Shown here: positions 33,971-44,431 of the stretch, one piece after another | How positions within the stretch are numbered: the stretch's first letter is position 1 | Layout: the number at the start of each line of letters is the position of its first letter | Assembly (NCBI GenBank): GCA_022457155.1 | Contig: JAJGOT010000309.1 | Span: forward strand, 983,796 to 1,047,795 | From: Cladopsammia gracilis | Lineage: Eukaryota; Cnidaria; Anthozoa; Scleractinia; Dendrophylliidae | Direction: 5' to 3' | Length of the DNA: 64,000 nt | Program-made: the position numbers and the translations under genes | The notes under the pieces: model-generated | Databases searched by the model: none | The model's input: the letters and a program-made list of their open reading frames with translations, nothing else | What the model was told of the DNA's origin: nothing

Positions 33971-34740
33971 TATTGGCCAGAAACGCAATGGTACGCTATC
34001 CATTTCCTCATGATTACAGTTTGAATTTTCCATCGTCTCTGATGCTGGAACAAGCGCGATAGCACTGGCACCAATAAACATAAGAATCATATATTTGCAA
34101 GCGTCTCTGTTTTCCGCCATCTTTCTTGTTATTCCGCGAATAACAAGGGACAAACATCAAGAAAAATGAATAAAGCTCTGTCCGTGAAAACGCATAAATT
34201 ATTTAAGCTGCTTAACGCTGTCGGTAAACAAATCACCTCAAGGAATGTTAAGCGAGAAAAACCGCCTCGTGAAAACACAGCCAATATGATGCAAATAAGT
34301 TGCAGGGTATTCTGTAGTTTAGCCAAATTCTGATTTGAATAACGTGGGAGAGGCCCGGGGGAGAGGTGGCTCTCAGAAATAAAATTTGTCATTATAATGA
34401 TACAAGCTAATACAGTGTTGCAAATTTACGAAGTGCTCGCTGCTAGCCTGTTCTTTATTCTAAAGTGCTCGCTGCTCGCAAGAGAATTTGATGAGTGCTC
34501 GTGCTCTCAAGAAAAAACACAGTGCTCGCATGCTCGCAAATGCTCGCAAAGACCATTCGATACCCCTAAATGCCAAATGACTGAAAGGCGAAGCCTGACG
34601 ATTCGCATGCGCACGCACGCGATGAAAGTCTCTGGCACCTTTAGCTAGCGCCGTACATGCAACACTTTCCCAGATCAATTCAGCCTGAGTAAAATGAAGC
34701 GAAATCGCAAAGGAAATTTATAATGACTCTTTATTTCTAC

Positions 34741-35137
34741 GACAATATAAGACATACACGCGAAAACGAGGAAGGCCTCAGACAATATAAGACATACACG
34801 CGAAAACGAGGAAGGCCTCAGACAATATACAACATACACGCGTGTACAAGGAAGGCCTCAGACAATTTAAGACATACACGCGTATACGAGGAAGGCCTCA
34901 GACAATATAAGACATACACACGTATACGAGGAAGGCCTCAGACAATATACGACATACACGCGTGTACAAGGAAGGCCTCAGACAATATAATACATACACG
35001 TGTGTACAAGGAAGGCCTCAGACAATATAAGACATACACGCGTATACGAGGAAGGCCTCAGACAATATAAGACATACTCGCGTATACGAGGAAGGCCTCA
35101 GACAATATAAGATACACGCGTATACGAGGAAGGCCTC
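34741..35137. repeat. 40-bp tandem array (10 units)
   Basis: Units GACAATATAAGACATACACG + CGTATACGAGGAAGGCCTCA, with a few substitutions (CGTGTACAAG, CGAAAACGAG). The open frame through it is a repeat artefact. Confidence 0.92.
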
Positions 35138-37660
35138 GGACATCCTTCCTTAGCGCGGTACATGTACGACCAAACAGAACGCTGATAAACGATCAAAAAT
35201 TGAGGTTCTGATCTTCTCATCCATTGAACTATAGTTAAGAGTATTTCTCGTCACTTACATAAAGTATTGCTTTAGCAGACCACAACTGATCTGATATATC
35301 CCTAGATCAATTTGTTTTATTCAAATCGTTTCCATTTTCCATTTTGTTTTTCAAACGTCTTTTAAATAAAAAATATCACTTAGGGTTTGAGACAAGGCAA
35401 GAAAGTTGTTCTGTTGCCGAATACTGAAATATAAAATAAAAAACTAAAATGACTAAAGTATAATGAAATTGCACACCCCCAAAGAAAACTTAACTTTCTG
35501 TCTACTGTTTCCAGATCGAATTAGAAGTTAGATATGTACTGATATAGATAGATAGATATGTACTGATATTAGGTAAATACTGTGTAATAATAGAAAAAAC
35601 TGAACCCGAAAACTCAGATATTGTTCTTTTTGTGAAGCGAGGAGAACAATGCAGAGAACTCGTAGAAAAACTCATCGCTCGCCGGAGTGGAGCATACTGT
35701 AAGGTACAACAAAGTCTGCAGAATCGAACCAGGGCCACATTGGTGGAAGGCGAGGGTTCTCAAAACTCCGCGCCATCACTGTTTCGCGATGGTCTGTTTG
35801 GGTTTTTGACTCTTACTTAACGTTTGTGCAAAAAACAGCCTCCAAAACAAGGAGTCACTGTTTAAGTTGAACTCTATTACAGTCACATCACATCATTTTA
35901 ATTTCTCTTTTATCGTGTGTTCCATAAAGTCGATGATGAAAATACTATGCTTATTTACGATTGCCATAATTCAGATTAGGTTTCTGCGATTTATACTGTA
36001 AGCAATGTAAGAATGGGTTACCAGATGTATATAGTACATTTAGCACATACAAGAGAAGTAAAACAATGCAGTTGAATTACATGATACAGACAAAGACCAA
36101 TATTCCCGTGACAGTTTCGAATTAAGCTGGCTTCAGCTTTGTGGATAAACTTCACAAAGAAATTGTCGATGAGATCCCTCCAGCAATGAATGAACAATTT
36201 TAAGGACAGAAACTTATTTGAATGCGAATTTAAAGTACTTACACATACGTGAGGTAAAAACAAGCACCGTTGAATTTCTCATGCAGACAACCATCTATAC
36301 TCAGCTCAGAGGCAGTATTGAAATAATTTGCATAGCTTATAGTAGCTATGGTGATATACTTTGCCAAGAAACAGCCAATAAAAACAGGCAAAAAAATAAA
36401 TAATTTTAGGGATGAAAATTAACGGCGATCAGATGGCTAAGCTTATTTAAATTAGATGTAGAAAAGACTAAAAAACTGAAAATGGCAACTTGTGGGGGAT
36501 ACAGAACTAAGCCGGGGGCACATTTAGAACAAAAATACCAGAATTTGCTTAACACTAACCGGAGTGTTGATGTTGATTGTTTTTTTTTACTCTGCTAAAG
36601 GTGTAAACTTTTTCTCTTTTATTATAACATAAATTATAGTTGTTACACCACTTTGTCTATGACTATAATTTATGCTAAAATGCAGCTAATGAATTGCAGG
36701 ACATTTAGAAGGAGTTGATCAAAACTTTTAGAAATATATTACTATCTCTGTTTGGTTCTTTTTAACTGTTAAATTAAAATAATTTCCTGTTCGGAGCCAG
36801 AAAATGTTCCATATCATGATAAAAATAATTATGATTATCTATTCTAAAAACCTATTAAAGTGACGCCAAACGTTTTAGAAAATTTGTTGGCCGTTTCCTG
36901 CGGATAAATAATTTGACAAAACAAAATGGTCGAGACAAGAGACTGAGACAAGACTGAGACAAGATAATTAAATATGGAATTCGAGCAAACATGTGTTTTT
37001 AAAGCACCTGTTTATTCCCAAGAAACAGGGAACAGAGCTCCCAAGCTCCTGCACAGGATACCTTAAATCTAAATGGCTTCCGTTATTACTTACTTGGCCT
37101 CGTTTGAGGCCGTTATCAAAAACAAGATAAAGCACTCTAATACTTTTAGTTTTTCTTACATTGTAAACAGTAATGAAGCCGCATGTATTAGTTACGGTTT
37201 GTCAATGGTGTAACTTACGCCTGACAGTTTCATTATTTATTCAATCATGGATTAGTTTTGACATCTACACAGTGAAAAATTGCGCTCAAAGTGCGGCGGT
37301 TTTAACCTTGATCTTTCGGTCAGATGTGAATTATTTACCTCTTATAGAATTATTGCTGATGTTTGGCTGAATCTAATGCTATTACTTTCGTGTAGTAACG
37401 AGTTTTGAAACCACTTAATTTTATTTAAGCTACTGGACGTTTTTAGAGTCTGACTAAAGTGAATATATATAACTTCACAGAAGTTCAGGTTTCACGAGTT
37501 ATCATCGTTTTATTGCTACAGAACTGTTTCGTATGGTACAAGGACCACACTCGTCAGGCAATTTTGATGCTCCTCAATAGATTGAGTTGAGCGCTCTACG
37601 AAATACGTTATACTCAAAAAAAGAATATAAATATATATATTGTCGAAACACAAATTTATT
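35138..37660. other. Intergenic, no gene recognised
   Basis: AT-rich. A short GATA microsatellite lies near 35540-35560, and a small inverted pair ATAAATTATAGT/ACTATAATTTAT at about 36625-36675. ORFs on either strand lack family signal. Confidence 0.4.
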
Positions 37661-37662
37661 AT

Positions 37663-37700
<38 letters not shown>

Positions 37701-37911
37701 GTAGAACTGGATATTCGTAAAACAGTGCTCAATACATTAATGTAGAGCGAAGTATATGTTTATGGAGGAAAGAAACATGAAACATTTTTTGCTACCAACT
37801 ATATAAAATAGAAAACATCAGAAGACATACAATGTAGCTATCGTGAAAAATGCCGTATGATGACATTCTTCTCAAACCTCGCAAGCTCGCGGGGGGGGGG
37901 GGGGGGGGGGG
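37663..37911. repeat. (TA)n microsatellite and poly-G run
   Basis: A TA dinucleotide array at about 37668-37697 and a 21-base G homopolymer at 37891-37911. Confidence 0.9.
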
Positions 37912-38933
37912 TACGGACTGCGAGGCAGGTGTTCATGCAATATTGACCCTCTAAGGTCACTTTTGTTTTTCCATTACCATTTTTGTGCATTTTTTGTTTT
38001 TGTACGAATTCACCGCCTCCATTGCCGTGTGCCATAACTATGAAGACATAAAAAGAGGTCATTCAATCAGCTAAAAGTCGTTTAATTCGACTGACGATTT
38101 GAAAAAGTCGGTTTTTATTTATCTTTTGATCGTTCAGAACAAACGCACGTACCAAAGCGAGTGTAAATATTAACACACTATTACTGCGGCTATTATATAC
38201 ACTCTCCTGGCCGCGTGATAGGAAAAACACTGTCAAAAACCTATGGATTAACCCTAAACCTCGCTATTTATGGTCTGCCTTCCGTCCCGACTCTCACAGC
38301 GCTAACAATTAATTAATCACTCCGATCCTTGCTTTCTCGTTACCTGAGCTAGGGCTGCCTGTGGTATCCCAAGCTCATGTTGTCAGAAATCTTGTTGTGT
38401 AACAGATATTATAAGAGGTTTATTTCTAGAAATCCGAATAAAAAAAATAGAACAAAAATGCCTTGTCTTCCTTCTGTGAAGTATTATTCCACAGGCAGCC
38501 AAATATGGGAATTTTAGAAAGAGAGTCCACCAATACTAAAACAATCGTAAAAGTTGGCGTTCTCAGTTATTGCTCCTTTGAGTTAATAATTTCGGAAACT
38601 TTTCCAGCACAAGAAGTGAAAGGCCAATAAAAAAGTATACAAAAAAAGAGCGGAGAAGAAAAGGAGAAAAAGTTGGTCCGGTTTACCTATTCCACTTGCC
38701 TCAAAAGGGAAGGGAATTTCAGTCGCCATGTTGCAAACGAAGCCGTTGACAATTTAGTTACAATTTGTCTTGATAACGACCAGAAAACAACAACATTTGT
38801 GGCTTCAAATTGCAATTTTCCAGTGGAATTTTTTTAGGATTGAAACTGTTGCCGCTATCCGGTAAGGCAATAATGGCAGTCATGGAGAAAATTTAAGGAT
38901 TTGTACGGGAACAATTACAAACACAGCGCCGTA

Positions 38934-39438
38934 GCTAGTATGAGGCAAACCGAGGCACTCGCCTCGGTAAAATTTTGAAGAATTTCGCCGATCTTTTTTA
39001 TTTTACATAAGCGATCATCGGAGCCTCTCAGAAAAGATTTCGTTGCTTTTCTTTTTTTAATATATATTTTTAACGCATCATGATATTACAAAGAATTCAG
39101 CAATTCAGTCAGTATACTATGAAAAAATTACCATATCATCGATCTCAAGGGGCTACGTACGTTAACTCAAAGTTTTTTTGAACAAATACTGATCAAAACC
39201 ATTGGCGAGGTTAACGGTCACCCAGATTATGTAGCTTGTTTCTGAATATTGCTTTTTAAATTCCACTTAAATTTACTCGAAAAAAAGTTACCGAAAGGCC
39301 CAGAAAACGCTGCAAATCGCATTTCCGAGAGACTAAATTTCAAAATTTCTCGGGGGGCATGCCCCCAAACCCCCCTAGCAACTCCCGCCTTCGGCGGTCG
39401 GCTGCCTCAGTTGGCCGTTTTGTCTGGCTACGGCACTG
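38934..39438. mobile_element. hAT-like non-autonomous element (CAGNGCCGTAGC ends)
   Basis: Ends CAGCGCCGTAGCTAG and CTGGCTACGGCACTG are inverted; CAG...CTG tips suit hAT. The interior near the right end has GGGGGCATGCCCCCAAACCC, a motif common beside decayed hAT transposase genes. The flanking 8-mers do not match, so the target duplication has decayed. Confidence 0.6.
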
Positions 39439-41660
39439 ATTAACAGATTCTAGAAAAAAGGATGTATTGAACAATCATAATAAAAATGCTGCACCTTTCT
39501 CCCAGGATGTTGTACTTGTCGTCTGTGTGGTTATTTTGATGATTTGTCGTCTGTGTGGTTATTTTGATGATTTGAGTCGATTTTAGTGAGTATTGCTTGT
39601 GTTTCCCTTTTCTAAAAAAAAAAAAACAGAGCAAGAAATTAAAAATGGATCTCCCGGTGCGCGAAGACTGATGATAAATATGAATTCAGTCTAATGAGTA
39701 TAATGAAAGAAAATTAATCTAGTAAGCGACTAGTCGTTGCAGACATATTATCATAAAGATAATTAAACAAACCTCCCGCTAATAAACCAGGTTGCGGCCA
39801 CCTTTGTACTATCCCGACTAGTCATTTCGAACTGTTTTATATGACAAATAAGGATTACCACTAAAAACTAATATTGCAGGGAGTGAATTTGAAATCTTTA
39901 TCTTTTTACATCGAACTCGCGAAATTTGTCTAATTTACTGCAAATGTCTTGTTTTAGGAACACAGTAAGAAAACAGTAAACTGTGACACCGTCGTTTTTC
40001 TGAGCTCTTGATATACTCGAACAGAAGCATAACAGATAAAATGCGGCTTTCTAAATGCTGATTTAAGCGCCCAGTTTACAATCTATCACGTATTATTTTA
40101 AAAAGCCTATTACCGATCAGCAAGAAATAAGTTTGGTTTTTCTTTACCCAGCTAAACTAATAAAAGGAAAGATTCTCAACTTATCATAAGCTAATGATTG
40201 ATGTGAATATTACGTAGAGAAGGGATGCCTTCAAAAGTTAAAAGCCGAGTTTGTTAAACTTAGAAAGGAAATATCAGCTGTCACCGAAAAAATGCAAAAT
40301 TGTTGGATGGCAAAACTACTAATGAGCCATACATTCTTTCTAAAGTGTTTTGCACGAAGGGTATCCCTAGTATATCGGGCTCAAGTTTCCTGATAAAGCT
40401 AACTGTGCAATAAGCTAATGAAGCAATACATGTAATTGTAAACATCTCTGACATCTCTGAGTTTGCAGTGCCTTTGGGCATGTTTTTTTCATACAGTGGG
40501 CTGATAATCGGGCTCAAATGAAACCCACGTTTTGAACCGAATCGCACCCAGTGAAAATTTTTGCGTTATATTTGTATGAAATTTCTGCAATCAACTTTAA
40601 TACATTGACTTAATACATACCCTCACAAAGTTTCAGCGAAATCGTTGGAACAGAAGTGCGGAAGTATATTAAGGCCATCAAAATTTAGCCCTAAAATTTT
40701 CTTTAAATGTTAAATACTTGATGCTCTTTGACAAAACAATCCACGAACCCAAATTTCTGGAGAAGCCTTCCCAATTCTTCCTTAATCTGAATTCTAAGCC
40801 GATTGCAAATCGTGCGAACCGTTAAAAAGTATTCACCAGTTCTGTGTTCCAAAACCTGTTCAAATCTCCAATGCTGCGTTTTCCATCATGTTTTCGAAAA
40901 TTATCCAGCAGTTTGGTATCAAACTCCTTCCACATGAATTTCAAGGTACCGCAATACTTTTGCATCGATTTTTTTCTGCGTAATAGGGCGTTTAATTGGA
41001 GAAATAGTTGTTGGGAATATAAGCTGTTCTGCATCTGAGATCAGGCGAAGCTGACAAACAGTTTTCAGAGTTTTGCTTATGAATACGAAATGAGCAAGTG
41101 TGGAACTTATTCTAAGAATACATACATACATCACACCTTTGTAAGGGGGCGTACTTTATTTTAGCACCAATCTGATTCAACGTTAGTAGTAGGAGAGGCA
41201 CCGTAATTCCCTCTTTTTTGCTGTGGTTTTTTATTAAATTGCTGTGGAATGCCGCTGTGGAATATATTACAGACTATAACCGATGTGAAGTCGCTGTGGT
41301 ATACAATAACGTGCTGTGGAATTCATTAACCTGATGTGCAATTGCTTTGGAATACATTCCATGAATGATATAAAATAACCAGTTCTGAAAATTAGTTTTT
41401 TTAAGAATGCTAACTTAATTGTTTCATTATAATGGTGCAATAGGCCGGCCCAAACTTGCCCGTTTTATACCAACTCACTTCAAACAAAACACACATACAT
41501 CCTTTGCATACATATTTACTAAGATCAAAACAATTGTATCAAACGTTTAAAATGCAGAGGACCACTCAACACTACGATAAATAGTGGTAACTTGCTTTCC
41601 GGATTTCCTTTGCAAAGGGGATGCGAGTACCAGACGCCACTCAAAGTATTGATAAACCAT
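39439..41660. other. Intergenic, no gene recognised
   Basis: Contains a short direct repeat (GATTTGTCGTCTGTGTGGTTA, 39510-39575 region) and unrelated ORFs at 40281-41134 that overlap on both strands without a recognisable motif. Confidence 0.35.
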
Positions 41661-41667
41661 TTAAAAT

Positions 41668-41760
41668 GCAAGGCTAGTGCAACGGAAATTTAGGGCAGGC
41701 AGGTTAAATGGCCAGTATTTCGACTAGCAGAACTAGTCTTCCACAGGGCAAGCGTTGGAG
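41668..41760 (-). ncRNA. Decayed hammerhead-like motif
   Basis: The core lies at 41709-41750 on the minus strand: CUGUGGA (A6 lost), extra A, stem II GACUAG-UUCUG-CUAGUC, GAAA, then UACUGGC, in which the base before the cleavage nucleotide is C rather than U. Two core changes should abolish activity. The landmark GCAAGGCTAGTGCAAC at 41668 ties it to the loci at 2762 and 52464. Confidence 0.55.
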
Positions 41761-42180
41761 TGAAAATAATATATAACAGCTCTTAAATTTGAATACAGAT
41801 AAAAAGTACATGATTGGCTTGTATAAGAATGAAAAATATCTAACTAAGTTGTAACAAGATATAATGACGTATGTAATGCAGATCAACTTAACTGCAAATA
41901 CCGTGAACGATCTATTGCGTCACATTGGATCAAATACAAACAGTGATAAGCAACAGACCACTACAAGGTCCGATCAAACAATGTGAAAAGGCATTCTCTC
42001 GAAATGGCACTACGGTCGGTCAAACCTGACATGATCAGCACTCAAAACTAGAAAGCAGACATAATCAAGTGAATAAGAAGCAAAGGACCGCGAACGAAAA
42101 TGCTGCTGGTGTACGTAGGATCTGGAGATATTGTTTGTACTGTGGGGGGAGGGGTCAATACGGTGATTCCTGAGTATAAA

Positions 42181-42345
42181 GCAAGGCTGATACTACGTAG
42201 AACATTAAACGCGACAACGACATGATAGAGCCTAAACTGAAAGCCAAAATGCAACCATGGATCGTCAGCACGGTGTAGCAGCAAAAAAACTAGCGCGAAC
42301 GCCAATTCTCTATCATGTCGTTGTCGCGTTAAATGTTCTACGTAA
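42181..42345. repeat. Ribozyme-family copy with deleted core, inside a 36-bp foldback
   Basis: 42181-42270 aligns with 52464-52545 (GCAAGGCTG, CTACGTAGAACATT, CTGAAAGCCAAAATGCAACC) but the 25-base stretch holding the hammerhead core is missing between 42260 and 42268. The segment 42192-42229 is repeated in inverted, essentially identical form at 42309-42345, which makes a hairpin. Confidence 0.65.
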
Positions 42346-42360
42346 GGGTTACACAATGAA

Positions 42361-42475
42361 CGCGAGTGTTCTATGGGATATAGTGCCTCTAGCATAGATA
42401 GAAGGCCACGAGGGCGTAGCCCGAGTGGTACTTCTGTCTAATGCGAGAGGCGATATATCCCATAGAACACGAGCC
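42361..42475. mobile_element. Short MITE with GTGTTCTATGGGATAT ends
   Basis: GCGAGTGTTCTATGGGATAT and ATATCCCATAGAACACGAG are inverted about 110 bp apart. TATGGGATATAGAGCAC recurs at 43124-43141. Confidence 0.6.
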
Positions 42476-43716
42476 GTAATGTTGGTAGGATTTTGCGATA
42501 ACAATGCTTTTCTTTCTTTGGAGCTTTGTTTATGCTTTGTTGTTTTGATGGCTCATTTGCTCCGGCTATGAGCCAGTATACAGTGCTCGAGGAACTTGAG
42601 GCCGTCCTTGCCACTCAAGAGTTACTTGCTTTTGAGAGCGTAGAGATATCCGAGTGCTTGGGGATGAATTCGATTAAAGTGCACGTTTCCAAAAGCCTTC
42701 CATAGAGAACGAAATTGAGCAAAGAGAAAGACAGAATTCCAAAGCACGGTGAGACCAGTCTTTAGTTTAATTTTTCCTAAAAATTGTTAATCCGAATTTG
42801 GTTTTGTTATTTTGGTGATTAATCTCTTGCTTAAGTTATGTAAAGCGAAAACTTCAAATAAAATTGTCATTGTTATAACTGCAAGTTGTTTTTGTTTAAA
42901 TTAGCAGTCTGTAATTCATTAGTACGCTCTATATCCTCATTAGTATGCTCTATTTTCTCATTAGTATGCTCTCTACAGAGCATACTAATTAGGCTTTTAG
43001 ACAAAGGAAAACAAAAGAATTCATTAGTATGTTCTATATAGAGCTTACCAATGAGTAGTCATTTTACCCTTCAATATCCCTGGGTTTCAAAGCCCCCGCC
43101 TCTTTACATAATTTAAGACAGTTTATGGGATATAGAGCACACAAATACTGGGCACTGATTGGCTGAGTGGGTGTGACCATTTTCTAAAAACCTGATAAAA
43201 CACCAAAGCTCATTCTTTTAAACAGTTTGTAATTATATTTATAGATTCATAGATTGACATTACATCTCACAATAATATAGATAATGTAGACAGTTGTACT
43301 ATATTGTACATTTTTCTAAAGCCATGAATAAATTCTACTAGACCACAAATTGGGTTAATTTGTATTAAACTATCATCATCAGTTATTTACAGGTTTTTTT
43401 CTCGAAAATAACGCGTATGTGAGATTTCAGGGCCGAGTTGTTAAAAGCAGGGTTAAGTTACATGTCCAGAATTACAGAAACTTTAAATCCAAATCTACAA
43501 ACTAACAAAGCAGAATCCTGTAAATCAATTTTGCCAACAATTTGACTTTAAATGCGCGCAAATAATTAATTCAAATAGGCAGTGAAACACGTTCAAACAA
43601 AAGAAACACAGACCTGGGTTAACATGTACCCCCCTGGGTTAACATGTACCCCCCCCCCCCCCCCCGCGATTATCATTAAACTGCTTTCAAACAACTGGAC
43701 CCTGGAAGACAATAAG
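42476..43716. other. Intergenic with CATTAGTATGCTCT repeats and poly-C
   Basis: Four direct and inverted copies of CATTAGTATGCTCT lie in 42915-43055. A poly-C run follows a duplicated GGGTTAACATGTACCCC block at 43616-43665. No gene seen. Confidence 0.6.
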
Positions 43717-43943
43717 TTTTATTATACCTCCCAACTCAAACACCTTTTTGGATTGGACAAGAATGCATCACGTGCAATGGGTCAAAACAGTCTAACTCTC
43801 TAAAGAGTTGAACTTGAACTTTCGACTCACACGTGATCAGGTCGTGCGCCTTAAAACCGCGGCATATTTGTGTGCCAGCTGCGTCAAGCACACATTTTTC
43901 TATATATTTTTTTTCTATTTTTGAGTTGGGGGGTATAACAAAA
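43717..43943. mobile_element. MITE-like element with TATACCTCCCAACTCAAA ends
   Basis: ATTATACCTCCCAACTCAAA at the left and TTTGAGTTGGGGGGTATAAC at the right are inverted. A related end (GCTATACCTCCCAACTGAAA) occurs at 44899. Right after it, AACACTTAATGACTGG and its reverse complement form a small hairpin (43943-43991). Confidence 0.6.
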
Positions 43944-44431
43944 CACTTAATGACTGGCCAGTTTCCATTGGGACCAGTCATTAAGTGTTTAATCTTGTGC
44001 CAGTCAATTCCAAGCACGATTGGTCAGTCGGAGTTACTAGGCAACAAGATGTACTACAAAAGAGACACAAGAGGAAAACGGTAGCCTCCAACGCAGACGT
44101 CCTTTTAACAGGGCTCATCACCATTCCTTCCCTCCCCTCTCTAACAGGGCTCGTCACCCAATCCATTACTCCCCTCCCCTCTCTTCTTTAGGAAGAAGCG
44201 GGCAATGAGCAGTATAAAGGACGAATGTGTTGGACGCCAGCAAACAACACATTCTACCATAAGAACAGGAAAGAATAACATCATCACAAATCATAACAAT
44301 ATTTACATGATAAGGAATCATAACATTCTTTGTCAGAGTTCTTCGGCATCTTGAACCATGTCTTTGCCTTGTTTCTCTTCTTCTTGCTGTTGTTCTGTCC
44401 AACGTAGACAGAACACAGACATAAGCGACCG

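Larger units (their letters stand above)
32634..34565. mobile_element. Non-autonomous hAT-like element with TGCTCG arrays
   Basis: Inverted ends AGGGGTATCGAATGGTC and GACCATTCGATACCC, flanked by the 8-bp direct repeat CTAAATGC (32626-32633 and 34566-34573), the hallmark length for hAT. Next to both ends are clusters of GTGCTCGCAA-type motifs (32652-32790 forward; 34432-34550), likely subterminal transposase-binding sites. Two further MITEs are nested inside. No transposase gene found. Confidence 0.75.

Noticed and set aside
34723..35070. Open frame through the 40-bp array
   Set aside because: The unit is not a multiple of three and the frame is open only because the repeat lacks stops; no start context or family.
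34741..35137. CRISPR-like array
   Set aside because: Units are contiguous without unique spacers, and the DNA is eukaryotic. The same holds for the other tandem arrays.
40281..41134. Overlapping ORFs on both strands
   Set aside because: No recognisable domain, mutually overlapping frames, no splice context.
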